DNA of 34,864 bases from Thiorhodococcus mannitoliphagus (GCF_010915725.1 NZ_JAAIJR010000053.1:1-34864); one strand, 5' to 3'. Positions 1 to 10,500 are shown, counted from the stretch's first letter. Made by a program: numbers and translations. Notes: a model not told the origin generated them from the sequence alone.

Positions 1-493
1 AAAAGACCGCCGGCTACACACAGGCTGGCATCGAGGCAGCGCTGAGCGTGCGGCGTTCTGATAACACACCCCTCTCGGTGATTCCGTTGTTCTCACACAA
101 AATTTACAACGGAAATTCCGCAAATAACGGGGACGTCGGGCCGTACTCTTTAGGGAGAGTGCAATTAGACGTCGCCCACGATCTCACGAAGGTGAAGCGG
201 GTTGCCTATTGGAATAGCAGCGACAGCGAAGAAATACACAACTGGATCTACCAGGTCGATCCAAGTGATTGGTGTAACATGCCTGTACCAACTGGGCTCT
301 CGCTGACCCGCTGACCGAATGTCTCTCCAGAATTTCGTGGGAAGGACCGATTCATTTTAAAACAAGTGCTTAGAGTGGATTTTGACGTACACGGCGATGC
401 AGAAATGTGGCTAAGCGATGCCACACTAAGCGACTGATTTTTGGCGATCAACTCCGAACTGAGCGTATCCATTAAGATCCAAGTACACCCTCT
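1..493. repeat. Tandem 493-bp repeat, copy 1
   Basis: This stretch is repeated directly at 494-986 with a single substitution (G at 337, A at 830). The unit holds an open-frame fragment of an unrecognised protein (to about 294) followed by what appears to be the last 199 bp of the neighbouring insertion sequence, including the 3' end of its transposase reading frame (426-493). The copy ends inside that transposase tail, so the duplication joins IS-internal sequence back to the flanking fragment. It may begin before the window. The base composition is more A+T-rich than the rest of the window. Near-identity means either a very recent duplication or an assembly artefact. Confidence 0.95.
3..314 (+). 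pseudogene. Protein fragment of unknown family (copy 1)
   Basis: A frame open from the window edge encodes about 103 residues, ending at a TGA at 312-314. A GTG at 48 could start an 88-residue product, but the frame runs on upstream without a stop, so this is more likely the 3' part of a longer gene. It has several Trp and Tyr residues (VAYWNSSDSEE, NWIYQVDPSDW) and no signal peptide or membrane segment. The last residues (GLSLTR) fall inside the sequence proposed here as the right end of the insertion sequence, which suggests the IS truncated the host gene. I do not recognise the family. Confidence 0.4.
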
Positions 494-495
494 AA

Positions 496-807
496 AAGAC
501 CGCCGGCTACACACAGGCTGGCATCGAGGCAGCGCTGAGCGTGCGGCGTTCTGATAACACACCCCTCTCGGTGATTCCGTTGTTCTCACACAAAATTTAC
601 AACGGAAATTCCGCAAATAACGGGGACGTCGGGCCGTACTCTTTAGGGAGAGTGCAATTAGACGTCGCCCACGATCTCACGAAGGTGAAGCGGGTTGCCT
701 ATTGGAATAGCAGCGACAGCGAAGAAATACACAACTGGATCTACCAGGTCGATCCAAGTGATTGGTGTAACATGCCTGTACCAACTGGGCTCTCGCTGAC
801 CCGCTGA
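496..807 (+). pseudogene. Protein fragment of unknown family (copy 2)
   Basis: Identical in sequence to the fragment at the left edge. Here the frame is closed upstream by a TAA at 493-495 formed at the duplication junction, so only an internal start (GTG at 541) could give an 88-residue product. No convincing ribosome binding site precedes it. It reads into the proposed IS end at 788 before stopping. Best regarded as a duplicated gene remnant. Confidence 0.4.
788..804. repeat. Candidate right terminal inverted repeat of the IS
   Basis: GGCTCTCGCTGACCCGC, about 115 bp beyond the transposase stop. The first seven bases are identical to the inverted sequence at the other end. The same sequence occurs at 295-311 in copy 1 of the tandem repeat. 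Confidence 0.45.
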
Positions 808-918
808 CCGAATGTCTCTCCAGAATTTCATGGGAAGGACCGATTCATTTTAAAACAAGTGCTTAGAGTGGATTTTGACGTACACGGCGATGCAGAAATG
901 TGGCTAAGCGATGCCACA

Positions 919-2226
919 CTAAGCGACTGATTTTTGGCGATCAACTCCGAACTGAGCGTATCCATTAAGATCCAAGTACACCCTCTGGTAGAGGTGATTG
1001 ATGTTCGTCATTCCATAGCAGCGGCGTTTGATGACCTTGAGCTTATTGTTGAGACCCTCAACGAAACCACTGGGGTGACGATCGAGAAAATAATTAGCGA
1101 TTTCTTCGAAATGCGTGTTGAGCGTGCCGACGAAACGATCAAAACAGCTGAGCTTGCGATGGGTGACACGCTGGATCCAACCGCGCAGTTTGCGCTTGCC
1201 TTGCCCTTTTTGACAGGCGACTTTCATAAATCACGGTGAGTGCTTCACAGGCCGCATACGCCTCTTTGAGCTTCGGTGAATGCGCAAAGACGCGATTGAG
1301 CAGGCGACGCTCATCGGCATTGAGATCGGCGCGACGATGACGCAGGACCCAATCCGCGATCTTGAGTTCATCCAGGGACACCTTGGAGAGCGTGTTGCGC
1401 AGCCGCTTGAACTCGCGCTTGCGCAGCGTCTCGAGTCCTTCGCGATAGAGGCGCGCGACATGAAAGCGATCCGCGCAGATCAGGACTCGCTTGCCGAACA
1501 CCGCCTTCGCGGCGCTGATAAAGCCGTGATAGAGGTCCGAGCAGACGACGCGCACGGTGCGCCGTAAGTACTTGGGAATGCGACGAAAAAAAACGATATC
1601 ACCGCCGCCTTCGTACGCTCAGCGAGGAGGCCGATGACACGCAGTTGATCGTTCACGTAGGCACTGATGACAACCACGAAATCACGATGACCTTTCTTCA
1701 AGGCAATCTCGTCGATGCCAATGACCTCCAGCGTCTCGAGCGCGCTCCAATCGACCTCCGGCTCAAGGCGCCGATCCAGGATGCTCTGCAGCGCATCGAT
1801 ATCGATACCGATGCCCTGCTTGCGGCTCTCATCTTCGAGCGTACTGTTGATCAGCTCCAGCAGCATCTGATCCTCGAACGCCTTCGTCACCGAGGCGCGG
1901 GGCGGAGACCACGACAGCGTTTGGCTCGTCGTAGGATGCCCGTCGCAGTCGTCGCATTGGTACCGCTTGGGGCGCAAGACAATCACAATGGTGTATTCAC
2001 CCAAGGACACATGGCGCAGCGTAATCTCTTGACTCAACCCGTAAGCATGATGAATGCGCTTTCCGCAGCGATGACAGTGCGCGCCCTCCAGGGTGCTATG
2101 AAGATAGATCTTGAGCGTCCTGGGCCTCGTGAGCACAACCCGATCAATCGCGATATCGGGGAGGCTCAACAGCGTCTGCAGGGTTTCTGGGGCAAGCGTC
2201 ATAATCAGCAGCGTTCGAATGAGCAT
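919..2226 (-). pseudogene. ISL3-family transposase, two frameshifts
   Basis: Three consecutive minus-strand frames join into one DDE transposase of about 435 residues, the normal ISL3 length. The N-terminal part (2226 to about 1590) has a zinc-finger-like CHRCG...CDDCD pair and the first catalytic Asp (VIGIDEIALKKG). The middle part (about 1590-1211) has the second Asp (VVCSDLYHGF). The last part (about 1211-919) has the catalytic Glu region (GFVEGLNNKLKVIKRRCYG). The breaks fall in homopolymers: eight T at 1593-1586, needing a -1 shift, and five A at 1211-1207, needing removal of one base. All three catalytic acids survive, so the damage is recent or consists of sequencing errors. Translation may start at the internal ATG at 2202. 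Confidence 0.9.
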
Positions 2227-2277
2227 TCATCAGGGCGCGATTCGCAACCCACTGATTCTTAAGATATCACAACCCAG

Positions 2278-2294
2278 GAAGATCCGGGAGAGCC
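2278..2294. repeat. Candidate left terminal inverted repeat of the IS
   Basis: Read on the minus strand this is GGCTCTCCCGGATCTTC, lying about 70 bp upstream of the transposase start. It pairs with the end at 788-804. Confidence 0.5.
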
Positions 2295-2520
2295 AGCCTT
2301 TACTCGGGAACCTGAATAGCAAGCTTCTGCAGCAGGGTCAGTTATCTCGCCAAAATGAGGCAGATTATGGTAGCCAATCCCCGCTGAGGGGCGCCCCATC
2401 CGATTGCTGGTTGCGGTGACCTCCACAGGGCAGCGCCCGGAGCACTGGATACATCTTGCTGAGCAAGCTTGCTAATCAGGGAGGCTGATGGGTTGGAATA
2501 ACCGAACATCGAGCACCTAG

Positions 2521-5500
2521 TCATCCCTTAGCCGCTGAGACACCTGATTCTTTCGGCGCCCCGTGCAGCCTCTCGCGCAGTCGCTGGAAGACGACGTAGA
2601 GCATGGGGATGAGGAAGACGCCGATGAGTGAGGCTGCGAGCATGCCGCCGAAGACGGCGGTGCCGACGCCGCGCTGGCTGGCTTCGCCGGCCCCGCTGGC
2701 GATGATGAGCGGGACTAGGCCGAGGATGAAGGCGAAGCTGGTCATGAGCACGGCGCGGATTCTCAGCCGCGCGGCATTGGCTGCGGCGTCCATGATCGGC
2801 TTACCGGCCGCGCGCTCTTCCATGGCGAACTCGACGATGAGGATGGCGTTCTTGCTCGCCAGGCCGATGAGTACGACGATGCCGACTTGGGCGTAGAGGT
2901 CGTTCGGCAGTTGGGCGATGAGCAAGGCCGTCATGGCCCCGAGCACACCAACGGTCACCGACAGCAGCACGGCCGCCGGCATCGACCAGCTCTCGTAGAG
3001 TGCGACGAGGAAGAGGTAGGCGAAGAGCACGGCCAGTCCGAGCACGATGGGCGTCTTGCCGCCGGCCTCCTTTTCCTGGAAGGCAGTGCCGGTCCACTCG
3101 AAGCCATAGCCGCTCGGCAGGGTCTTGGCAGAGATCCTTTCCATTGCGGCCAGCGCATCGCCGGAGCTGGAGCCTGGGGCTGGACCACCCTGAATGGTCA
3201 CGCTGCGGTAGTTGTTGTAACGCTGCAGGAGCTGCGGCCCCAGGATGAGTTCCGGCGTCATGATGGCGCGAATTGGAATCATCTCGCCATTGGCGTTGCG
3301 CACATGGATGCGATAAACATCGTCGAAGGCCCGGCGGTCCGCCTCCTCGCCCTGGACCTTGACCTGCCACACGCGGCCGAACTTATTGAAATCGTTCACG
3401 TAGTAGCCGCCGAGCGTCGCCTGTAGCGCGGTGAAGATATCGCTGATCTGCACCCCCAGGGTCTGCGCCTTCTCGCGATCGATGTCGAGATAGACCTGCG
3501 GATTGTCGGTCGCCCAGGTCGAGAAGACCCGTGACAGCGCCGGATCCTGATTGGCGGCCAGGACCATGGCCCGCATGACGCCAGCCAACTCATCCGGCGT
3601 CCGGCCTTGTAGGTCCTCGAGTTGATACTCGAAGCCTCCTCCGGTGCCCAGACCGATGATGGGGGGCAGGTTGAAGGGCATGACGCGCGCGCTCGGGATC
3701 GCGGCGGTCTGCACGGCGACGCGGCGGATGACCGCGTCGACCTTGAGATCCGGCGTCGTGCGCTCCTCGAAGGGCTTGAGCCGTCCGATGAGGGTGGCAC
3801 TGTTGGACTGCAGGCTGCCGTCGAGGATGCTGTACCCCGGCACCGTGAGGACGTACTTCACGGCCGGATCGTCCATCACCAACTTCTCGATCTCCTTCAC
3901 CACAACCAGCGTGCGGTTGACCGAGGCCCCTTCCGGAAGCTGGATCTGCGCCATGAAGGCCCCCTGATCCTCCTCGGGCAGGAAGCCGGTCGGGGTGATA
4001 TTGAAGAGCCATCCGGTCGCCGCGCCGGCACCAGCCACTAGCAGCAGCACGATCAAGGAGAACCGCACCAGGCGCCGCACAACGGCCGCGTAGCCGTCTC
4101 TCACCTTGTCGATCCCGCCCATCACGTACTTCATGACACCGCGCTTGTGGTGAGTGGGCTTGAGCAGGATGGCGCAGAGCGCGGGCGAGAGCGTCAGGGC
4201 GTTGATCGCCGAGATCAGCATGGAAAAGGCCACCACGGCGGCAAACTGCTGGAAGAGCTGCCCGGTGATGCCCGGGATGAAGGCGACGGGCAAGAAGACG
4301 GACAGCAGCACCAGGGTGATGGCGATGATAGGTCCAGTGATCTGGCCCATGGCCTTCTTGGCCGCCTCGCGTGGCGACAACCCCTCCTCCTCCATGATGC
4401 GCTCGACGTTCTCGACCACCACAATGGCGTCGTCCACCACGATACCGATGGCCAGGACCACGGCCAGCAGCGAGATGGTATTGGCCGAGAAGCCGATCAG
4501 CAGCAGGAAAGCGAAGGTGCCGATCAGTGCCACCGGCACGGCGACCAGCGGGATGAGGGTCGCGCGCCAGCTCCCGAGGAAGAGGAAGACCACCAGGATG
4601 ACCAGCGCAAAGGCCTCGAAGAGGGTATGGACCACCTTCTCGAGACTGGCGGTGACGAAGTCCGTAGTGTCATAGACGACGGTGTAGTCCATATCGTCCG
4701 GAAAACGCTCGGCAAGACGCTCCATGGCGGCCTTGATGCCATCCGCCACGGCGACGGCATTAGCGCCGGGCGCGAGATAGATCGCCATGGCGGCGGTATC
4801 GCTACCATCCAGGCGGCTGACCGAATCTGACTGCTTGGCGCCCAGCTCGACCCGCCCGACGTCCTTGACCAGAATGCTCGAACCGTCAGGGTTAGCGCGG
4901 ACCACAATGTTCTCGAACTCAGCGACGTCCGTCAGCCTGCCCTGCGTCTGCAGGGTGATCTGGAACTGCTGATCCGGCGTCATCGGCTGGGCACCGATCC
5001 GGCCCACCGCGGCCTGTACATTCTGACTCTGGATGGCAGCGATGATGTCCGAAGGCGTCAGGCCCAGCCCGGTCAGTGCATCCGAATCCAGCCAGATGCG
5101 CATGCTGTAGTCCAGCGGCCCGAACTGGAAGACCTCGCCCACGCCGGGCACCCGCGCCAGGGTATCGATGACGTTGATGGTCGCGTAGTTGCTCAGGAAG
5201 AGTGCGTCATAGGCACCCTTGGGCGAGTAGAGCGCCACCACCTGGAGCATCGCGGTGGACTTTTTCTTGACCGTCAGTCCCTGGCGCTTGACCTCCTCCG
5301 GGAGCTGGGCCATGGCCAGATTGGCGCGGTTCTGGACGTTGACCGTGTTGATATCCGGGTCCGTCCCGAGCGCGAAGGTCACGTTCAATGAATAACTGCC
5401 GTCATTGCCGCTGGTCGACTTCATGTAGAGCATGTTGTCGACGCCGTTGATCTTGGACTCGATCGGCTGTGCGATGGTGGACTCCACCACAGACGCGCTC

Positions 5501-5658
5501 GCCCCTGGATAAGAGGCGCTGACCGAGACCTGCGGCGGGACGATGTCAGGAAACTGGGCGACCGGAATCTGAGTGATGGCAATGAGACCGGCCAGCGTCA
5601 GGACAACCGAGATGACGATCGAGAGCCTGGGTCGGTCGATGAAGACGTCCGAGATCAT
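2521..5658 (-). CDS. RND-type multidrug efflux transporter (HAE-1 family, AcrB/MexF-like)
   Basis: Inner-membrane proton-driven exporter of hydrophobic and amphiphilic compounds, expected to work as a trimer with a periplasmic adaptor and a TolC-type channel. The 1045-residue length is typical of AcrB-like pumps. The N-terminus ([20 protein letters not shown]) is the standard first membrane helix. The proton-relay pair is Asp409-Asp410 in the TM4 motif [18 protein letters not shown], and the TM10 Lys is present in [12 protein letters not shown] second membrane bundle and large periplasmic loops follow the usual pattern. The start ATG overlaps the stop of the adaptor gene by four bases (ATGA), so the two are co-translated. 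No outer-membrane channel gene or regulator lies nearby, so it probably borrows a TolC encoded elsewhere. The substrate cannot be read from the sequence. Confidence 0.95.
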   Translation of the reverse strand: MISDVFIDRPRLSIVISVVLTLAGLIAITQIPVAQFPDIVPPQVSVSASYPGASASVVESTIAQPIESKINGVDNMLYMKSTSGNDGSYSLNVTFALGTDPDINTVNVQNRANLAMAQLPEEVKRQGLTVKKKSTAMLQVVALYSPKGAYDALFLSNYATINVIDTLARVPGVGEVFQFGPLDYSMRIWLDSDALTGLGLTPSDIIAAIQSQNVQAAVGRIGAQPMTPDQQFQITLQTQGRLTDVAEFENIVVRANPDGSSILVKDVGRVELGAKQSDSVSRLDGSDTAAMAIYLAPGANAVAVADGIKAAMERLAERFPDDMDYTVVYDTTDFVTASLEKVVHTLFEAFALVILVVFLFLGSWRATLIPLVAVPVALIGTFAFLLLIGFSANTISLLAVVLAIGIVVDDAIVVVENVERIMEEEGLSPREAAKKAMGQITGPIIAITLVLLSVFLPVAFIPGITGQLFQQFAAVVAFSMLISAINALTLSPALCAILLKPTHHKRGVMKYVMGGIDKVRDGYAAVVRRLVRFSLIVLLLVAGAGAATGWLFNITPTGFLPEEDQGAFMAQIQLPEGASVNRTLVVVKEIEKLVMDDPAVKYVLTVPGYSILDGSLQSNSATLIGRLKPFEERTTPDLKVDAVIRRVAVQTAAIPSARVMPFNLPPIIGLGTGGGFEYQLEDLQGRTPDELAGVMRAMVLAANQDPALSRVFSTWATDNPQVYLDIDREKAQTLGVQISDIFTALQATLGGYYVNDFNKFGRVWQVKVQGEEADRRAFDDVYRIHVRNANGEMIPIRAIMTPELILGPQLLQRYNNYRSVTIQGGPAPGSSSGDALAAMERISAKTLPSGYGFEWTGTAFQEKEAGGKTPIVLGLAVLFAYLFLVALYESWSMPAAVLLSVTVGVLGAMTALLIAQLPNDLYAQVGIVVLIGLASKNAILIVEFAMEERAAGKPIMDAAANAARLRIRAVLMTSFAFILGLVPLIIASGAGEASQRGVGTAVFGGMLAASLIGVFLIPMLYVVFQRLRERLHGAPKESGVSAAKG

Positions 5659-6878
5659 GAGGAAGCGCCCCCATCAGGCTGCTCGGCGGGTCCGACCTTG
5701 ACCTCCTGACCCGGCCGCACCTTTTGCACCCCCTGGGTGATGACCAGGTCGCCCACCTCGAGCCCCTTCATAACCGCCACGCCGCCCCCCTTGCTGGGCC
5801 CGGTCTGGACGCGGCGCACCTGCGCCTTGCTGTCGGCATCCACCACCAAGACGAAGACGCCCTGCTGGTCGACCTGCAGTGCGGACTGCGGGATCACGAT
5901 GGTGGATTCCGGCTCACCGCTCTGGAGCACAACGCTGATGAACTGACCATCGACCAGCAGACCGTCGGGGTTAGGGATATCCGCGCGAAGGGTCACGGAG
6001 TCCGTCCCCTGGTCGGTCGTGACGTCGACGAAGTCGAGGCGACCACTGTGCGCGTAAAGAGTCCCGTCGGGCAGCCGGACCTGGACGACCATATTCTTGG
6101 GATCGCCGCCCTTGGCCTTTAACTGCTTGCGCGCCTCCAGGAGCTGGCGCTGCGTCACGGGGAACTGAAGATAGATGGGGTCGCGGCTGACGATGGTCGC
6201 GAGCGTTCCGGAGGCTGGCCCCACCAGGTTGCCCACGGTGATCGCCGCCAAGCCGATTCGCCCGGCGACGGGGGCCGTGATCCGCGTGTAGCTGAGATCA
6301 AGCTTGGCGGCCGTCAGGGCCGCTTGCGCCTGCGCGATGCTCGCCTTGGCCACCGCTGCGGCCGCCTCCAGCTCATCGACCTTGGCGCGGGCGATGTTCT
6401 TGGACTTCAGCAGTTCCAGACCACGGGCGAGCTGTGCATCGGCATTCTGCGAATCGGCCTTGGCCTTCTCGACGTCGGCCTGGCGCTGCTCCACCACCGC
6501 CTGGTACTGGTCAGGCTCGATCTGGAACAGGACATCACCCTCCTCGACCCGCTGACCCTCCTTGAAGAGGCGCTCCTTGAGAAAACCTTCCACCCGGGCC
6601 ATCAGCTCGACCCGATCGACCGCGACCACGCGACCGACGAACTGAGCCTCGTCCTCAATCGTCTTCTCCTCGGCCTTGACGGCGATGACGCTCGGAGGAG
6701 GCATTTGCTCCGTCGGCGCGGATGCCGGCTTGTCACAGCCGGTCAATGCGAGCCCCAGCAAGACAAGGGCACCAATACCGCCGATGCGCAGAGCGGCCTG
6801 CTCGGGCGCCATCGGGCGGGCGAAAGGCGGATTGGGGATCGGCGTGCGGGAGTCTTGCTCGGAGACGTGGGCGACCAT
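5655..6878 (-). CDS. RND efflux periplasmic adaptor (membrane fusion lipoprotein)
   Basis: Couples the RND pump to the outer-membrane channel. A hydrophobic segment ends in a lipobox (LALTGC, Cys48), so the mature protein should be a lipoprotein anchored to the inner membrane. The order of parts is AcrA-like: a lipoyl/barrel-sandwich half ([25 protein letters not shown]), an alanine- and glutamine-rich coiled-coil hairpin (about 105-185), the second lipoyl half ([15 protein letters not shown]), then beta-barrel and membrane-proximal domains. The length of 407 is normal. The start at 6878 is supported by GAGG seven bases upstream; it leaves an unusually long hydrophilic stretch before the signal, and Met23 is an alternative. 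First gene of a two-gene operon with the pump. Confidence 0.93.
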   Translation of the reverse strand: MVAHVSEQDSRTPIPNPPFARPMAPEQAALRIGGIGALVLLGLALTGCDKPASAPTEQMPPPSVIAVKAEEKTIEDEAQFVGRVVAVDRVELMARVEGFLKERLFKEGQRVEEGDVLFQIEPDQYQAVVEQRQADVEKAKADSQNADAQLARGLELLKSKNIARAKVDELEAAAAVAKASIAQAQAALTAAKLDLSYTRITAPVAGRIGLAAITVGNLVGPASGTLATIVSRDPIYLQFPVTQRQLLEARKQLKAKGGDPKNMVVQVRLPDGTLYAHSGRLDFVDVTTDQGTDSVTLRADIPNPDGLLVDGQFISVVLQSGEPESTIVIPQSALQVDQQGVFVLVVDADSKAQVRRVQTGPSKGGGVAVMKGLEVGDLVITQGVQKVRPGQEVKVGPAEQPDGGASS

Positions 6879-7099
6879 CTAAAAACCTCGGCGAAGGAAG
6901 CGACGGGATTATCCTAGCCTAAAAGTAGGGACGCGGTGTGACCGAGCGACCCGCCCAGCGGATGGGCGTGTCAGCCTCCGCAGCGACCTGGGCACTTTTG
7001 GGGAGTGCCACAGCAGCAAGGACGCAACTTCGGAGCGACGACCATCCTTGAGAGGGAACCGGCCCGCCCGCCCCCCTCCCGCCGACTGCCGAACCGCGT
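6879..7099. other. Intergenic region between HIT gene and efflux operon
   Basis: About 220 bp between two minus-strand genes. It must carry the leader of the efflux operon; a Shine-Dalgarno GAGG lies at 6886-6889. I see no clear operator dyad or hairpin terminator. A short frame here (6919-7134) is Arg/Gly-rich and looks spurious. Confidence 0.5.
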
Positions 7100-7543
7100 C
7101 TAGGCGAGCGCGAACGCCTGGCCCAGATCCTCACGCAGCTGTCCCTTCAGCCGTTCGACCTCTTCGGCCTGGTAATCCCGCCGCTGCTCATGCCCCCAAA
7201 CGGGTCCCGGCCAGAAGACATCGTTGGTGTAGCGAGCGACGACATGGATGTGCAGCTGGGACACCGCGTTGCCCAGGGTCGCGACATTCAGCTTGTGGGG
7301 TCTCAGCGCCTGCTCGAGCGCGGCGCAAACTAGGTCGACTTCCTCGCGGATATCCTGTCTGAAGGAAGCACTCAGATGGTGAAGCTCATGGGCATCCGTC
7401 TTCGGCACCAGGATCAGCCAGGGCGCCAAGGCATTGTTCATGAGTAGGAGGAGGCTATTGGATGACTCGCCCATCGACCAGGTATCGGCCTTGAGTCTGG
7501 GGTGGAGTTCGAAACCCGTCGAACCGTACTTGCGCATAAGCAT
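7100..7543 (-). CDS. HIT-family (histidine triad) protein
   Basis: 147 residues with the histidine-triad signature SQLHIHVVARY near the C-terminus (His98, His100), followed by a Trp-rich tail (WPGPVWGHEQ). This arrangement is typical of bacterial HIT proteins resembling diadenosine polyphosphate hydrolases, which cleave or transfer nucleoside phosphates; the actual substrate is unknown. The start codon overlaps the stop of the preceding kinase gene in a TAATG, with AGGG just upstream, so translation is probably coupled to the kinase. Met3 is an alternative start. The tight coupling to a c-di-GMP signalling gene is noteworthy but may be incidental. Confidence 0.85.
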   Translation of the reverse strand: MLMRKYGSTGFELHPRLKADTWSMGESSNSLLLLMNNALAPWLILVPKTDAHELHHLSASFRQDIREEVDLVCAALEQALRPHKLNVATLGNAVSQLHIHVVARYTNDVFWPGPVWGHEQRRDYQAEEVERLKGQLREDLGQAFALA

Positions 7544-10500
7544 TACCCTGCCGAGCTAACGCGGTTGGAACTGACGCCGTGGATGGCCTCGCCGCGCAGC
7601 AGATAGGTGCTGAGCTGACTCGGCGACAAGGGGCGCGCGAAGAGGAAACCCTGTACGGAATGACAGCCCTCCGCCGCCAGGAAGCGGAGCTGTTCATCCG
7701 TCTCGACGCCTTCGGCGACGACGCGCAGGCCCAGACCACGGGCCAGTGCGACGATGGCGCGGACCAGCGGATCGCTCGGCGAGGCGCTGCCGATTTCGCG
7801 GACGAAGGCGCGATCCACCTTGAGTGTGTCGATCGGCAGATTCTGAAGATAGGCCAGTGAGGAATAGCCGGTGCCGAAATCATCGATGGCAACCCGCATG
7901 CCCTCGCCCCTGAGCAACGTCAGGGTATCGATCAAGCGTGCATCCCGGTCGAGCAGGATGCTCTCGGTGATCTCGAGTTCGATCCGCCCCTTGCGAGTAC
8001 CGCGCGCAAGATCGAGCAGATGCTCCAGCAGGCCTTGCTGGCTGAACTGCCGCGCCGAAAGATTGATCGCGACGCCCAGATCCAATCCCTGGCGCTCCCA
8101 GATCGCAAGCTGCCGACCCACCTCATCGATGACCCAGCTCCCCAACGGAAGGATCAGCCCCGACTCCTCCGCGACCGAGATAAAGGACGCCGGACCCACG
8201 AGGCCGCGCTCAGGATCCTGCCAGCGCAGCAGGGCCTCGAGCGACTTGGTCTCGCCGGTCTGCAAGTCGATCACCGGCTGGTAGTGGAGGGTGAATTGCC
8301 CCTGGTCGATCGCATTGCGCAATCGGGCCTCGATATCCAGCTTGCGTGTCGCGGCCTCGCCCATGGAGGCGGTGAAAAACTGAGCGTTGTTGCGGCCGCG
8401 GAGCTTGGCGGCGTACATGGCGGTGTCCGCATGCTTGAGCAGCGCCTCGATGGTATCGCCATCGTCCGGCGCGACGGCGATCCCGATGGAGACCGTGCAC
8501 ACGATGCTGTGGCCGGCGATGTCGAAGGGCTCGCGGAAGCCTTGGATGATCCCCTCGGCAACGCCGCGCGCAAGCTGCCTGACATTGACGCCCTTGAGGA
8601 CCACGGTGAGTTCATCGCCGCCGAGGCGGGCCACGGTCTGGCCGATCGGCGCCCCCTGCGATCGCGACGATTGGACAATCTGATCGACGGCCGACTGCAG
8701 GCGCAAAGCCGCCGCACGGAGCAGCTCGTCGCCGATGCCGTGGCCGAGCGAATCATTGATGCGCTTGAACTGGTCGAGATCTAGGAAGATGACGGCAACC
8801 TCATCATCATGTCGACGCGCGTTGGAGAGCGCATCCGACAAGTCATGGCTGAGCTGCTGCCGATTCGCCAATCCGGTGAGACCATCCCGAAAAGCCAGGT
8901 CCTGGATCATGCGCTGACGGCGTCGCCGCTCGGTCACATCGCGGAGCAGCAGAATGACCTGCTCGGCATCGATGGCGATGAACCTGGCGTCGAAGGCAAG
9001 CGTCTCGCGATCGCCGCCGGGCAGCTCGATCTCCAGCTCCCGCACCGACCAGTCCGCGAGCGTCGCCCTGATCTCACTGCGGACCGCCTCACAGAGGGTC
9101 TCCGGCAGAAAATCGGAGAGATCCGAGACCAGACTCTGCGTCTGCGCGCCAAGGCCATGCAAGACCCGACCGGGCTTGAACTGCAGGATGTGCCCGTCCT
9201 TGTCCAAACGCAGCAGGGCATCTGGAATGGCTGAAATCAGAGCGCTGTTGCGCGCCTCGCTCTTGTGCAGGGCCGCCAAGGTCGCGTGCCCGCGCAGCAA
9301 GTAGCGCAGACGATGAATCATCAGCGTCCAATTGACCGGCTTGGAGAGAAAGTCAGTCGCACCGGACTCGTAGGCCCTCTGGATGGACTCCACATCATGC
9401 AGCCCGGTCACCATGAGGATGGGAATCAGCTCGCAACCGGGCTTCCGGCGCAGCCGTCGGCAGGTCTCGAACCCATCCATGCCGGGCATCATGACGTCGA
9501 GTACCACCAGGTCGGGCTCCCACATGCCAACATTGTCGATCGCCTCCTGCCCGGTTCGCGCCCCCGCATAGTTGAAACCGAAATTCTCAAGGTTCCTCTT
9601 GGCCAGCAGCTGCATGGACTCGTCGTCGTCGACGATGAGGATGCATGGCTTCTCCTCGGCCGAACCAGCTGCCGAGTCAGCGGCCGAATCAGCAACGACG
9701 GTTGTCGCCGGGTCCGGCGCCTTGGCCCCCACCGCAGTGCGGTCGAGATAGCGGCTCAGCGCCTCGGATGACTGTCGATCCAACGCCTCCAGATAGGGCG
9801 GCAGCTCCAGGCTGCACAGCAGCTCGATGCCTTCGTCAGCGGCAGCATTGGCGGCACGCTCCAGCCGCCTGCAAAGCTCGGACAACCTCCTGACACCCAT
9901 GGCCGCTGTGGACGAGCGCAGCGCATGGGCGGATTCGGCGACTTGGTCCGGCCGGCGCGCGCGCAGACCTTCGATGAGCCTTGCAATGAACTCCGGCATA
10001 GAGCCCTTGTAATTGTCGATCAGCTGGGCAACCAAGTCATAGTCGACCTCTGGCCCCATCGCCGCGATTCCAGCCAGCTCCGCTTCATCGAGAACGGGCA
10101 GCTCATCCAGATCGTCCAAACCTAGCCCAAGGCTGCTGGGCTCGGCTGTGCTTGGCAGGCTGCGCGGGGCGTGCGGCTCCTGCGTGCGTGACGACCAGCG
10201 CAGCAAGGCGTCACGCAGCGTCGGCAGTGAGATCGGCTTGGTCAGGTAATCGTCCATCCCGGCCGCCAGGCACCGCTCCTGATCGCCCGCCATGGCGTGC
10301 GCCGTCAGCGCGATGATCGGGATCCGCCGTCCGTCTTGCGCACGCCCCTCTCGCATGCGGATGAGTCGGGTCGCATCATAGCCGTCCGTCCGCGGCATCT
10401 GACAATCCATGAGGATGATGTCGAAGCCGTCAGCATCGCTGGATTCCACGGCGGCCTGCCCATCGAAGACCACCGAGGGCTGGCAGCCAAGCTTCTTGAG

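Larger units (their letters stand above)
494..986. repeat. Tandem 493-bp repeat, copy 2
   Basis: Second copy of the 493-bp unit, abutting the first with no spacer. Its right boundary is position 986, after which the sequence continues into the body of the ISL3 transposase. It therefore carries the IS end in its natural context, whereas copy 1 carries a detached one. The frame of the flanking protein fragment meets a TAA created exactly at the junction (493-495), so the fragment cannot be translated through from copy 1. Confidence 0.95.
788..2294 (-). mobile_element. ISL3-family insertion sequence, inactivated
   Basis: About 1.5 kb containing one ISL3-type transposase frame on the minus strand. 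The end upstream of the transposase reads GGCTCTCCCGGATCTTC inward from 2294. A matching candidate end reads GGCTCTCGCTGACCCGC inward from 788; 12 of the first 17 bases agree, and a GGCTCT start is familiar in this family. The two flanking 8-mers (accaactg at 780-787, agccttta at 2295-2302) do not match, so no target duplication is visible, consistent with later rearrangement. The right 199 bp is duplicated as part of the tandem repeat. The boundaries are an inference from the inverted ends. Confidence 0.65.

Noticed and set aside
248-616. Minus-strand frame of 122 residues spanning the repeat junction
   Set aside because: It is created by the tandem duplication and reads the transposase tail in a shifted frame; Ser/Arg-rich without domain features.
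2462-2473. Perfect 12-base palindrome AGCAAGCTTGCT downstream of the RND gene
   Set aside because: Too short and without a T-tract or loop, so not supported as a terminator; may be chance.
2342-2524. Short minus-strand frame of 60 residues after the efflux pump
   Set aside because: No ribosome binding site, no recognisable domain, and it lies in a rearranged gap next to the IS.
6919-7134. Minus-strand frame of 71 residues overlapping the HIT gene end
   Set aside because: Arg/Gly-rich composition, overlap with the HIT coding region and no Shine-Dalgarno.
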